A DNA stretch of 64,000 bases from Anopheles merus (Eukaryota > Arthropoda > Insecta > Diptera > Culicidae). A model generated the notes under the pieces. It saw only the letters and a list, made by a program, of their open reading frames with translations. It was not told where the DNA came from and ran no database searches. The position numbers and the translations under genes are program-made. Where the stretch lies: NCBI RefSeq assembly GCF_017562075.2, contig NC_054084.1:33156133-33220132 (forward strand). The letters run 5' to 3'. Shown piece after piece: positions 11,902-23,243 of the stretch (the first letter of the stretch is position 1; each line of letters starts with the position of its first letter).

Positions 11902-14900
11902 GCTGTCCCGGGGCCTGTGGGTAAGGGTAGACTACTGCACATAATCTGCCAACCTGAGGGTTGACAACACGGAGACGGATTGATGCGGGGATCACACAGC
12001 TAAGCGGACCAAAACTCATACACACACACACGCACCTTAACTTCTAACGACGAAGATGCCACAAGATGTGTCGAATGCAACCGGTAATCGACGATGGCCA
12101 GATGCGTGCCCAAATGTACGCGAAATGGTCGGAAATAGTGTTTTTATCATCATCACATCATCATCATCCTTCTCATCCTTAAGATATCAGCAGCGGGTCG
12201 CACGCGATTAGCAAATCATCCTCTCAGCAATATGATCCTCTCGTGGATGTGTGTGTATTTGTGGGGAAGAGCGTGAAAATAATATTTAATTTAATCACTG
12301 GGAAGACTTTTGGGGAAGACTGTGCAGAGTATTCGTAGCGAATTACGAAGCCGAATTTGAAGCTGGTTTGATGTGGGGGGGCACGATTTGGACCAGCCAA
12401 AACACCTTAAAGTTGTTTTGTTTCGGGTTCCATTATCCACCCCGAGCAGTTCGCTTTCCTTCTCGCTAATAGTTTGTAGAAAAAGTATACATAAATACAT
12501 AGATCGCTTACATACTTGAAGGACTTGAACGAAGGCCCCTGTGAACAAACAAGCCAGGGAGCAAAGGATGCAAGTACACATATACTAATACGGATAATAT
12601 TAATATTTAATAAAAACAGTCATGTTTCGACTCTCATTCTCTCACTTACACCAAGTTCATGCTTAACCATGCTAAATAGGCCACAGGCGGCTTCAGGCAC
12701 AAACAATCCTTTCTTTAAAGGGGGGGGAGTCCGCTTTGGGAGGGAGAACGAACACGTTGAATGGAGTTCATAGGAACATCAATAATGAAAACTGATCATC
12801 GAAGATCAATGATTGGGTTTAAATTGACAGTTCTTTCCATATATCTTGCTGGCTCCCCCCTTTTTTTTTGAAACGGACGCTTGAAGCCTCTGTCACACAG
12901 CAAATACGCATTCTTAGTGTAGGGAAGCAATTAACATTAACAATTTTTAATTAAAAAAAAACCTAGCTACAGAGAAGACGTATACTAAGCACGATGATGC
13001 CTCGAACCTCGAATTTGATCGACAGTTATGATCGACTTTCTTTTGTTGTAATAAGTAGCGTAGAATGATTGCCAAAATCGAAATCCCAAAAAAGTGTCCC
13101 TGCTAAAAAGGATACCGAACAGAACAGGAGAAGAAGCCAATTTGAGTTATGCGAGGGCAGGGAAGCGTGTTACGATCGAGCGATGATCACGCCGTTGTGT
13201 ACATTTTATGTTATGACATTAGTTTTAGCTGTTGCTAGGCCCAAAGGGGGGAGGCACTGGAGAAGGATGATCCTCTGCCAGGCGAGGCCAACAACAACGC
13301 TGTCGCACAAGAATGCATATATATTGGGGTATATATATATATATCTATATATATATATTTATAGTTTAGTTATTGTTATGTTAAACACCCAAAACACTGC
13401 CCTACTGCCCTATTACTCCGGTAGCTTCACCGGTAGCGTTGCTTTGCTTTGTTTTCATTTCCAACAAATTAATTGGAGAAAAAAGGCGATTTTCGAAGCA
13501 TTATTTACTGAGCTTTACTTAAGTTTATAAGTACGTTTGCGTTTCATTCTAATGAAGGTTTGGGTGGCAGCCTCATACCAGCCACTGTGTAACATGTGTC
13601 TTTTACTTGTAGAACGGAAGAGAGTATTAATTACTTAACACATCTTATAACTCCCTTCACGCACTCCACCACTCATTTGCTGTAACACAATGTGTATTTA
13701 TGTAATAGTGTATAAAACTTTGATTCGAATGAGTTATGCGTTCAGCTTGCAGCATCAACAAACAAAAACGGGGGCAAACTGTTCTCTTTCGTTTTCATCT
13801 ACTCGTTGGGACTGATCCATCTGAAGCCAAGCCCTCAAGTGATCGTGGATAGGGACGATTGTTTCAAGTCGAATGTAACACAACACAGTAACCAATATGT
13901 ATTTAAACGCGCCGTGTTTGATAATCGTGTCCTTTTTAAACTATATACACATACGCATACAAGCACGAGTATAAAGAACGTGCGCATTAAAGGTAATTAA
14001 CTATTATACTATTTCTGAACATATAACAGCGAAACAAAACAAAACAATGGAAAACAATAACGCAAATAAAACGAAATTAGAGCAATTTACGGTCGAAAGC
14101 AGCGGGAGCAGCAAAGGGAAGTAACAATTCGGAATCGGTATCGGTTTTTTTTTGTGTGTGTATTCTACACGTTTTAGAAACGTTTACAAAATTTTATGCC
14201 AAAACGGAACGATCGGAAATAAAAAATCGGTACATTTTTTGTGTCGCGAAGCAGCAAGCAAAGTAAAATAAAAAACGGAAAATTATTAGAAATTAATAAA
14301 CGAATACGAATAAAAAACGTAATAAACAAGCCGCCCACCGGAATTGCACACATTGAAGTCATACGTAGAGATATACAAATACATTAAAAACCACAGTTTC
14401 ACAATCGAAATCATAATTACAAATGAATAGCCGTTACATATTTCAATCACAATCAGACGTTAACGTTCATAATCCACAATAGAAACATTTCACATGAATA
14501 AAAAAAATCTTCTACAGTAGGGCATTTTTTCCTCCCAATTAAATTGAAAATAATACGATATAAACTAGCGAGAACCCCAACAGGAAACGGTTCTAAAGCG
14601 AAGATGGAGGAAGCTTTCCTTGAACTATGCTCACACCCGCTCACACCGCAGCCCATGGAACGGGTAGAATGGGATTTTGCATAATCGAAGCAGGCATCGA
14701 AGCATCGGCGCAAAAACAAACAAACACACAAGAACGAACTGGCAGCAGCGAATGCAGCAGAATCAATTAAACTTTCCTCTCCAATTAAGCTAAAAAGCGT
14801 AGTTAATCAATTCACGCGATAGATGTACTAATCCGGCAATAGGGTGATAAATAGCAGTAACATATGCAAAAAAAAAAAAACAAGGGGAAAAGCGCACACA

Positions 14901-17900
14901 CAGTAGCAGTATCAGTATTTTTGTTCTGTCTGTTTTACAGCGGAACATTGAGAAGGGCGTAGAAAGAAGGAACAGGACATTGGCCGTTGCATAAATAAAT
15001 CGATCCGGAGCAGCAGGCGAGCGAGCGAACTAGTAACTGGTTGGTCGTAGCTGGTCGCTGGGCAACTACTGTTTTAGCATTAATCTTGTTCACCCCTTGC
15101 TGCGATGCACAACATACATTTTGCTACGTTTCGGAACATCCTGCCACAAGCAGGGCAGTCTTGGATCTTTAAAACCCCTTTTCAATGTGCAGCTAAACCC
15201 GACAAGCTGCTGTGCACCTAGAAAATGCCATTTGCATTCTTCCACCTTAACGTTGTCAGTGTCACACAAGTTTATAACATTATAATCACAATAACAAAAA
15301 AACAGAATTTCCCCCATTTTCATCTCATCACTCGCAAACACAAAACAGCTGTAAAGTAGCGTTAACCGATGTCACGATACCACAATATAGCGTCTTATAA
15401 ATCGAACCATATACATACTAGGTGTTAATGCGATATTGCGCCTGCGAAGAATGCGCTCTCGCGTGTGTGTTTGTTTGAGGTAGCAGGGTTTTTTTTTTTT
15501 GGAACAATTTACAAAATTCGATAAACGATCGGAACATACGTAGAGAAGACTGGCCCGGCTGCGAAGTGTGCTTATATTGCAGTTTACGATGCCGTTTTAA
15601 CATTCAATACATACAATAAGCGCAATAAAGCTATACACAAAGAAGGAACTCCCTCCCTCCCCCCTTTAACTATACACGTATTATCGGTGGAAAAATGTAG
15701 GAGGAACAAGTGCGTGAAACTTTGTAGATGGAAAATAAAGAGAATAGAAACAAAAAAACAACAAACACTCTATGGGGTTTGGGGGTTGGTTTTTGCTTTC
15801 CTTTTCATGTTGTGTTAAAACATCCGAATATATAGATTTTAATTAATTTATTTTGTATGCTCTCTATTTGTCAGATCCTTTACGGATGTATTAGATTTTG
15901 TGTACTTTTTGATGAAAATTGTGATGAATAGTAAATATTAATGCTGAATTTTTGACAATTCATTGCAATTTTCAAGAATACTCAAGAGAATCGAGCGATT
16001 CCTGCTGTGATTGTGTATTTTGCTTGTCCAAGCAGCTTCAATGCTGCTTAAAGGCTGCCGAAGGGTTGCATTGAAGCTCTAAGTTTATGCAAAGCAGCCA
16101 AACCCCAATTCAAATCCTTACTCTGATGTTTAAATTTCTTGCCCTAATATGTTAAAATAAACACATAAACACATCCCATTACACTTTGAAGAATATCCGA
16201 AGAAAATACGAAAAACTGGGGAAAAAAGGTAAGTCTTCTTACGCAACAATGTAGTAAATCACTTTAACGCACTATCAACGCATCGTTAAATCATCTTATC
16301 AATTTTAAATCATGACATGTTCGCATTACATCATCTCCTGGCCACCTGCCACCTGCCCCCCTTTCTTCGCCGACGAACAAAACACACGCCCAATCTAACA
16401 TGATTGACACACGCGTAAGAAATGGTTAGAAGGGCCCGACGACGACGACGGCGACGACCAAGACGACTTGGATGGCGACGGCTTCCCGGAACTTTATCGC
16501 GTGTAAATGATGCTCCACGTTTTGCTAACCCTCCTCCAATCCCTCCCTTTACGTAATGAGGGTGGGGTGAGGGGGGGGGGTAGGAAAAAAACGCAAATCC
16601 TCTCCCCCCCCCCCGCCTGGCAGATCGTCCAGCAAAATGGCAATCAAGTTGTCATCTTGTGCGCACTCCTTTCGCTGGCGCCATCCTGACCACTGCTTCC
16701 GATGGGCTCAGAAACGCAATGAATACACACACGTGGCTCTATCGTCGTTGCTTGGTTGGTGTTGGTGTGTGAGTAATTATGCATCCGTCATGCAGCGAGA
16801 AGAGTGTGCCATGAAGAAAGCCATTGCGTCGCATGACATAAGTCAACGTGCGCGCGATGACGCCGATGACGGTTGGTTTGGCGCGGCACTTGCGCGACAC
16901 ACACACACGCACACACCGTACAATTAGCATAATAACTGCCGGGAATTACACTACATAAAGCTAACTTGGACTGCCCGTGTGCGTGTGTGTGTTGGTGCGT
17001 TTAGGGCTGATTGAAGTAGTAACATGTTGCGTGAGTGGTTTGACGCACGGGCACAGGTTGATTGCAGAATGAGGGTTTTTCCTCTCCGTTGCTGAATTTA
17101 GTGGGATGATTCACTCTCTGAGGGTTGGGTTAGCTCTTTCCGTCTTGAGCGCGGAGGTCACAACTCATAAGCCACGGAGAGAAAGCAGTAATTCACCTTT
17201 GTGGTAGCAATTGTGGTTACACAGTCATTGATCACGATAGTGCTCATAGTCACCATGACATCACGACAACAACCATCACCAACTATGGCGCTTAGGGGCG
17301 CCGTCGTGTTAGTTACTGTATTAGTTACTGCGTAATATATCACCTTAGTTTTGACCTACTTGGATAAGAGAGAGGAAGAGTGTTCGATTTCAGTGTCTTG
17401 GATTGTTGTTTAATAAAATCCAAAATTTTGATGAGCGCGCGCGCGCGATCACCCCTTCTAGATCCGATCAAGATTCGAACTGACACTTGAATGGTACACA
17501 TGGCCGTGCTGTAACTGATTCCACCACACAGGAGCATGAATTGCTCGAGGATAATTGCTCATTTAAATGACTATCTTTTAAATTAATATCCAAATGAGGA
17601 ATCGGAAAGGCTTTTTCTTTTAAGATTTCAAAGCGATTTTTCGATATGGTTTTCTTCAACTGCATCAACTGCGTAGGGCCTTTTCCCCCAACCTTCATAT
17701 CTCAGATGCCTTTTAGTGGTCATCGACCGATAACAGTCCCCTTTTGAGCTTTCTGAGGCCAGGTGGTGTACAGTGTGTTTTTTTTATCAGTAGGCTGTGA
17801 GAGAGTGTCCATTGTAACCCTCCGACTGACACTAGCCAAAGACTCCGCTTACTCTTATGGTAATTCCTTTGCTCGAATCTTTTGGAGCTGAATGGAAATG

Positions 17901-18111
17901 AAACATTTCTTTTAAACCACTTACCAACTTGCCAGTGCGTAGAGTGAGAGAGAGCCTGACAATTCGCGGAATTTCACAAAACTCCACCAACAACAGCTAC
18001 AGCCACCACTGTCCACAAAAGCGGCCAAACAAAATGCCCCAGGTGCGGCGAGGGCGAAAGTAAAGCAAAACATGGCAGCCCCATCAACCCCCTGCCCGCG
18101 CGTGTTGACTC
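11902..18111. other. Duplicate of the GPCR 3' UTR and downstream region
   Basis: Same content as 5159-11400: poly(A)-signal-like hexamers, a shorter TA microsatellite near 13330-13360, the poly-G tract near 16570 and the tRNA-like SINE piece near 17457-17527. No additional gene. Confidence 0.7.
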
Positions 18112-20548
18112 GCGCACCCACAGGTGACTTTGTTTTTGCATACACTTACACTTTCCGTGCACCAAGGTTACCATGGTGCTACACGCCGCCCATGAGTGAC
18201 CCAACGCATACGGGGTTTGCAAAGATGAGCTTCATTTGGGGAGGCTTTCCTTTGCTTGCCCCCCTTCCCCCTCAGGGGGAAGTCGTGAAATTGGTCGCCA
18301 ACACATATGTATGTATGCGTACACACGTGTCCGAATGCAAATACACAGATGGGGGGCGAAAACGGATGGCCTTGGCCGTTGGGAAATTGGTGAGCCCTGG
18401 GCGAGCAGGCCGCATACGTAAAGCCGCTTCGGTATCCATCATCACGGCAGAGGAAGTATTTGTTGCAGCTGGATCAAATGGAGTGCAAGATTTTGGGTAA
18501 GCAAAAAAAACTGCAGAAAACTAAGGTCGTCACGGTGTGACCGTTTGTGTGTTGGATTTTGGAACCGAAGCGTGTTTCACAATAACACAACATGCTAAAC
18601 ACATGCTCGATTTTTTTGTGTGTGCAATTTTTTTTTATGCTAAAACAGGCCCTTGTTTTATGACCCTTTTTTGCATGTTTTTGTACATGTTTGTGAAGCT
18701 TTAATTGCTCCTCAAAGTGCAGTCATTAGTTGATTGCACGATTAGATGACAATCTCTTGCACGGCATGCTGCGCACAAACTTCCCGATAAAGAGCTGGCG
18801 CGCCGTGTCCAATCCAAACCGCCATTAACCAGCCGAAGTAGGCTGTGAATGTTTCATTTAAAACTGTCGTCACATCCTCCGAAAAAAAGGAGCTCCTCGT
18901 ACGCCGCTAGGTCTCGCATCTGGCAAGTGTGTCGCGTCCCAAGTGCGTCCAAACGTCTTTTGATAGCGTTTGATTAGCGGATGTGTGCTTTATTGGACAA
19001 TTATGCACAAAGTCGCAGCCTCCACCACTACAGAACCCCCATCCACTAGCAAACCAACCGTGCCAAATTGATTCATTGAAGAGTCCAACACTACACACTC
19101 GTCACATCGTTTAAACACGTGACAATTGGGACAAAATAGACTGGCCCAGTGAGGAAGGAGCAGCAGCAGCAGCAGCAGCAGGGCGTTCTACGTACCACGT
19201 ACCTACTGACCAAGTTCGAACACAAGCGGAGAGAGAAATCTTCCAAATCCCACTCATAAATCCCCTCACTCTTTGGTCGGCCTGGGCGGAGTGTGTACAT
19301 AGTAAGCATAGAAGCATAGGAAGAAGAAAGAAAAAAAAAACCGAGCGATAAAGAACAAGGCAAATCGGTCCCTGACTGACCTAAAACCTGTCCCGTAGAA
19401 TAACAAATACTTCAGTCGGCTTAACAAGAGAGACACCCGAATGCAAATCTGCGCACCGCGCTGCATCGGTGCAAAAAGGGGTTTTCTCCTCTATGACCGG
19501 GCCCCTGTACCTGGGTGTGTTTGTGGTTCGAGCGTTAAGGGCTCAGGCGTTAAGGGGAAAAGGAAAGGGAAGAAATACAGTTCACAACACTACCGAAATT
19601 GCAATTTCGAAACAAACGGCCGAGGCCATTTTCAATGGTAAATCTGGTAAAAAGTGTTCAAGTGCGGTGGAAAAACCCCTGGTCTCAGCCTCGCTCTCTC
19701 TCTCTCTCTGCCTACTACGGCTAGTTTTGCATCCGGTACTGCTGGCTTGGGGTTTGGGTAGGACAATAAACATAAAAGCATAAAAGGCGCTTACATTTCT
19801 TCCACCGTCTTTCGCCAAGCGCTGCCTACCTTCCTTCACTGTCCATGGGACCGTTGTGCAGTCTTCCGGAGGTTCAGGTATGATTTGAAGTGAACATTTT
19901 TGCAAACAATTATGCTTAGAAAGTACCTTAGAATTTATTTTGAAATATTATTACCACTTCATTCAAGGATAAATTCAAGATTTTAAAGTACTCGATGAAA
20001 TGAATGAATCAAATAAATTATAATTCTTAAAAATCAAGTAAAAAGTGTCATTCTTATGGGATTTGCAACAATTGTGCGGAATGGTTTATCACAACAAATT
20101 CAAACCAGAAAGAAAAAAAAAATAAACAAAATGAGTTGTAGTGATCCCCAGCAGTGGGCAACAAAAACATCGCATAGGGATGGCTTGAACGCATTATGGG
20201 CAGTGTACACACCGACATTTGTAACTGCAATCGACATTGATGTCTCGGTTGTGTAATTTCTTAAACATTTAAAAAAAAATCGTGTTTAAAAATTAGTTGA
20301 ATTTGTAATTATTATAGTTAAAATAACTTACTCAACACATTTTTGGACAAATTGAAATCACTAAAAACAATTTGTCACCTTCCAAAGGTGGCAAAATTTG
20401 CTCAAATTTTTGTTTATACAACGTAAGAACATTGTCATAATGAAATAATCGTTTTTCAAGTTGAATTGTAAATAACAAAAAAGTTTAAAATCATAACCAC
20501 ACAATTTACGCCATTCCGATTCCGTCAAAAGAGCACCCGCTCCATCTA
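18112..20548. other. Unique intergenic DNA after the duplicated block
   Basis: No gene recognised. Features are a CAG run at about 19160-19180, a CT run near 19693-19710 and strongly AT-rich DNA at 19900-20500. The open frames do not resemble known proteins. Confidence 0.5.
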
Positions 20549-21266
20549 CAGTGTGTGTGTGTGTCTGCAGCGCGCCAGTGCTCTCTTTGTGTGTGCGCAC
20601 GCGATGTTTTGCGCTCACCAAACGCAGCGCGACGTTTCGGAACGGAACGGTACGTTCCGCTCGGGCAGCGCAGCCCGACCGGGGTGCTGCCCATCACTAG
20701 TTTGTCTCGTTCGCTCATCGCGATAGGGTGCGTCCTGTTCGCGTGCTGCCATTTTTTCGCGAAAAATACGTATTTCCAGCCAGCCTTTTCCACCCACACA
20801 CCGGGTCGGGCTGCGTGCGTGTGGAGGTGTTCGTGGGCGTGTGCGTGTGTGTGTCGCGGGCCGTGTGACGAATGCAATCTGCTTCCGGCGCGCGGTCCAC
20901 GGTTTGCTGCCAGTGCCGCGGTGCAACGATGTGAAAAGTGTACGCTCAGCCTTCCTCTCTCTCTCTCTCTCTCGCTCGTCCGAAAAGCAGAGGGTGTGCG
21001 GAAAAGTGCGTGCGTCACATAGTGCCAGTGGAGAACACCGTGTGTGTGTGTGTGCGCCTCTGTGTTTCGGGTTGTTTCGGTCCCTTCGGTGGCTGTGTTT
21101 AGTTTAGTAGCAGCAACAGCAACAACAGCCAAGGCAACAACAACAGCGAGGCCTTTTGTTTCGGATGGTGTTGTCGAACGCGCATACATGTGTGTATGCG
21201 TGCGTGCATGTGTGTGCGGTGTGCGTGTACGTGTGTGTGTGTGTGCGCGCGTGATGAGATTTAAAG
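20549..21266 (+). promoter_or_regulatory. cta: Probable promoter and 5' UTR region of the G-alpha-12/13 gene
   Basis: An abrupt change from AT-rich DNA to GC-rich DNA with many GTGT, CGCG and CAACAG motifs directly before the cta start codon. Such a composition is common for 5' UTRs and promoters of housekeeping genes in mosquitoes. I see no TATA box that fixes the start of transcription. The several open frames on both strands here consist of low-complexity repeats (His-Thr, Cys-Val) and are not convincing proteins. Confidence 0.4.
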
Positions 21267-21452
21267 ATGGCGGCATCGAATAACAGGCGGAGAGAAAGCA
21301 CTTTATCAAAGTTATCATGCGCCCGGTGCTGTGGCGATTTCTTCGGCTACCTGCTGCGGCTACGGGTCAGCCCGGAGGAGCTCGAGCAGCGCTATAAATC
21401 GCGCGAGATCGACAAAATTCTCGAGAAAGATAAACATGCGTTCCGGCGACAG
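21267..21452 (+). CDS. cta: cta exon 1
   Basis: ATG at 21267 starts 62 codons, phase 0, with the donor GTAAAA at 21453. It encodes the N-terminal helix, including CARCC (probable palmitoylation) and the beta-gamma-binding helix ending KDKHAFRRQ. No in-frame ATG lies further upstream in this open frame, which supports the start. Confidence 0.9.
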
Positions 21453-23160
21453 GTAAAATGTGTTTCTATGTGTGTGTGTTGGTGGGTGGATGTGTGTGTG
21501 TGTGTGTGGATGGGTCGAAGGGGCGAAGAGTGCGGAATGGTGTTGTTTGTTTGCTCTCGTTAAATATTTGGCACGCCGGTTCTAATCATTCCGAAACCCG
21601 CGATCGTCGTCGTCCCGGCAAGCGTAAAGGAAAGAGAAAGCGAGAGAGAAAGAGAGGGGCGATGGTTTGATTAATCGTTTCAGGTGGAATATTTTTAGCT
21701 TGTGTAGCTTAAACGCTCCAAAGGAATGCTATTTCCGGTTCATGTCCGATGATGTGACACCCTCGTCCGCCCCCCCCCCCTCTTCACGATCAGCTGATTT
21801 GTTCATGTTTGTATTGTGTGTATTTTTATTGTGCAATTATGATGATTACAACAACAAAAAAGTGTCCCCGTTTGTTGTGTTTCCCAGTGTGCCTTGTGTC
21901 TGTGTGGTAGTGCTCTTCGCGTTTACGTGGCCATTAAGTGATGATTGTTTTGATCGAATGATTCACCTCCCCTGTGTGTGTATAAATATCCGTGTTCGAC
22001 ACAAGCACAAGTAGGCTATGTGGCGTCATCCCGCCGGTGCCGGTTTCAAGGATACAAAACCGCTGCTGGATCGTGTTGAATCGTGAATATTTCCGTAGAA
22101 AACGAGCTCTACCGTTGGTTTGGAACGAATCGCGCGTGTTTGTGTGTGTGTGTGTGTGTGCCTCTGTGGCTTTGTGTGTAGGACGCGTCAACCCCTGCAA
22201 ACGAGCATATTCAACTCAAACCTCCATATCACACACCGTTGCTAATTTCAAACCCGCTCGAATACAACACTCGAACACTCCAGGCAGCGCAGTAGGCGTA
22301 TGCAAAAAAGCGCAACAACGGCTTCTCCCCGTCTCCCCTCGCACCACCTCTAATGTCATCCGGTTGAGGAGAGAGGCAGTAGTGCAGCAGCAGGGAGGGA
22401 GAGTGTGGGTGTATTTCCCCTTATACCGAAACGTACCAACGGCAAACGACGCACTTGCTAAAACACAGCCCCAGGCCTTGCGAGGGTCGTTTTTTGTTTG
22501 TTATAAAAATTCAACCACACCTTGTCTTCCTGTTGGTGTACGCGGAACAGGCGTAGGAAGAGGAGGAGGAATGGAGGAAGCATCACCTACCCCAACACAT
22601 GTAAAACTCTGTTGGGCGAGGCGAAGGAAAACCCATCTAGAAGCGTATAGAAATCGCCTGGCATCGATTTGATTGGAAAAGTTTTTCATTCACCCCCCCC
22701 CCCACCCCACCCCACCCCACCTTCCCGTGTGTCTGTAGCAACTACTACCAAGAGGCACGAGCACGCACTAATTTTGATTATTTTTATAATTTCATGTACT
22801 CATGCCGGCGGTTCCCTCCTGTGTCCCGCCTCGTCATGAAGACACCCACGATCACAGACGACACAGTGGGGAGGGGGACGAGAGAACGCACACACATACC
22901 CCAGAAATACCAAGAATCGGCTGTGTTGATAAACAAACAAGCTTTGGATTGGATTTGAAAATCGCCCGAAACACCCTTGGCATACTTGATTGAGGTGGGG
23001 TGGGGAGTGTATTGAGCAGGATAAAATGCTACAAAAATATCACTCCCCGGCTTACTACGATATTTCCTCCACCGCACCATCGAGGAAGGAATATTTGTCC
23101 ACATGGCGACACGGTGGTTAGATTGGAGGAGGATGTACTATTTTTAAACTACAAAGAACG

Positions 23161-23243
<83 letters not shown>

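Larger units (their letters stand above)
11501..18111. repeat. Copy 2 of the 6.6-kb near-identical direct repeat (likely contig overlap)
   Basis: Starts at the gap edge with AATAGGGCAGCG (matching 4752) and continues to GTGTTGACTC at 18111 (matching 11400), after which unique sequence follows. Differences are mostly one-base indels in homopolymers, plus occasional substitutions (for example CATGCC versus CATACC near 6855/13576). They are denser near the left edge, as expected of a low-coverage contig end. Confidence 0.9.

Noticed and set aside
4752..18111. Real segmental duplication of the GPCR 3' end
   Set aside because: Repeat edges coincide with the N gap on both sides, which is much more easily explained by unmerged overlapping contigs.
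20506..21318. 270-codon open frame on the minus strand over the cta 5' region
   Set aside because: Dominated by HTHTH runs from CA repeats and overlaps cta exon 1 antisense; low complexity.
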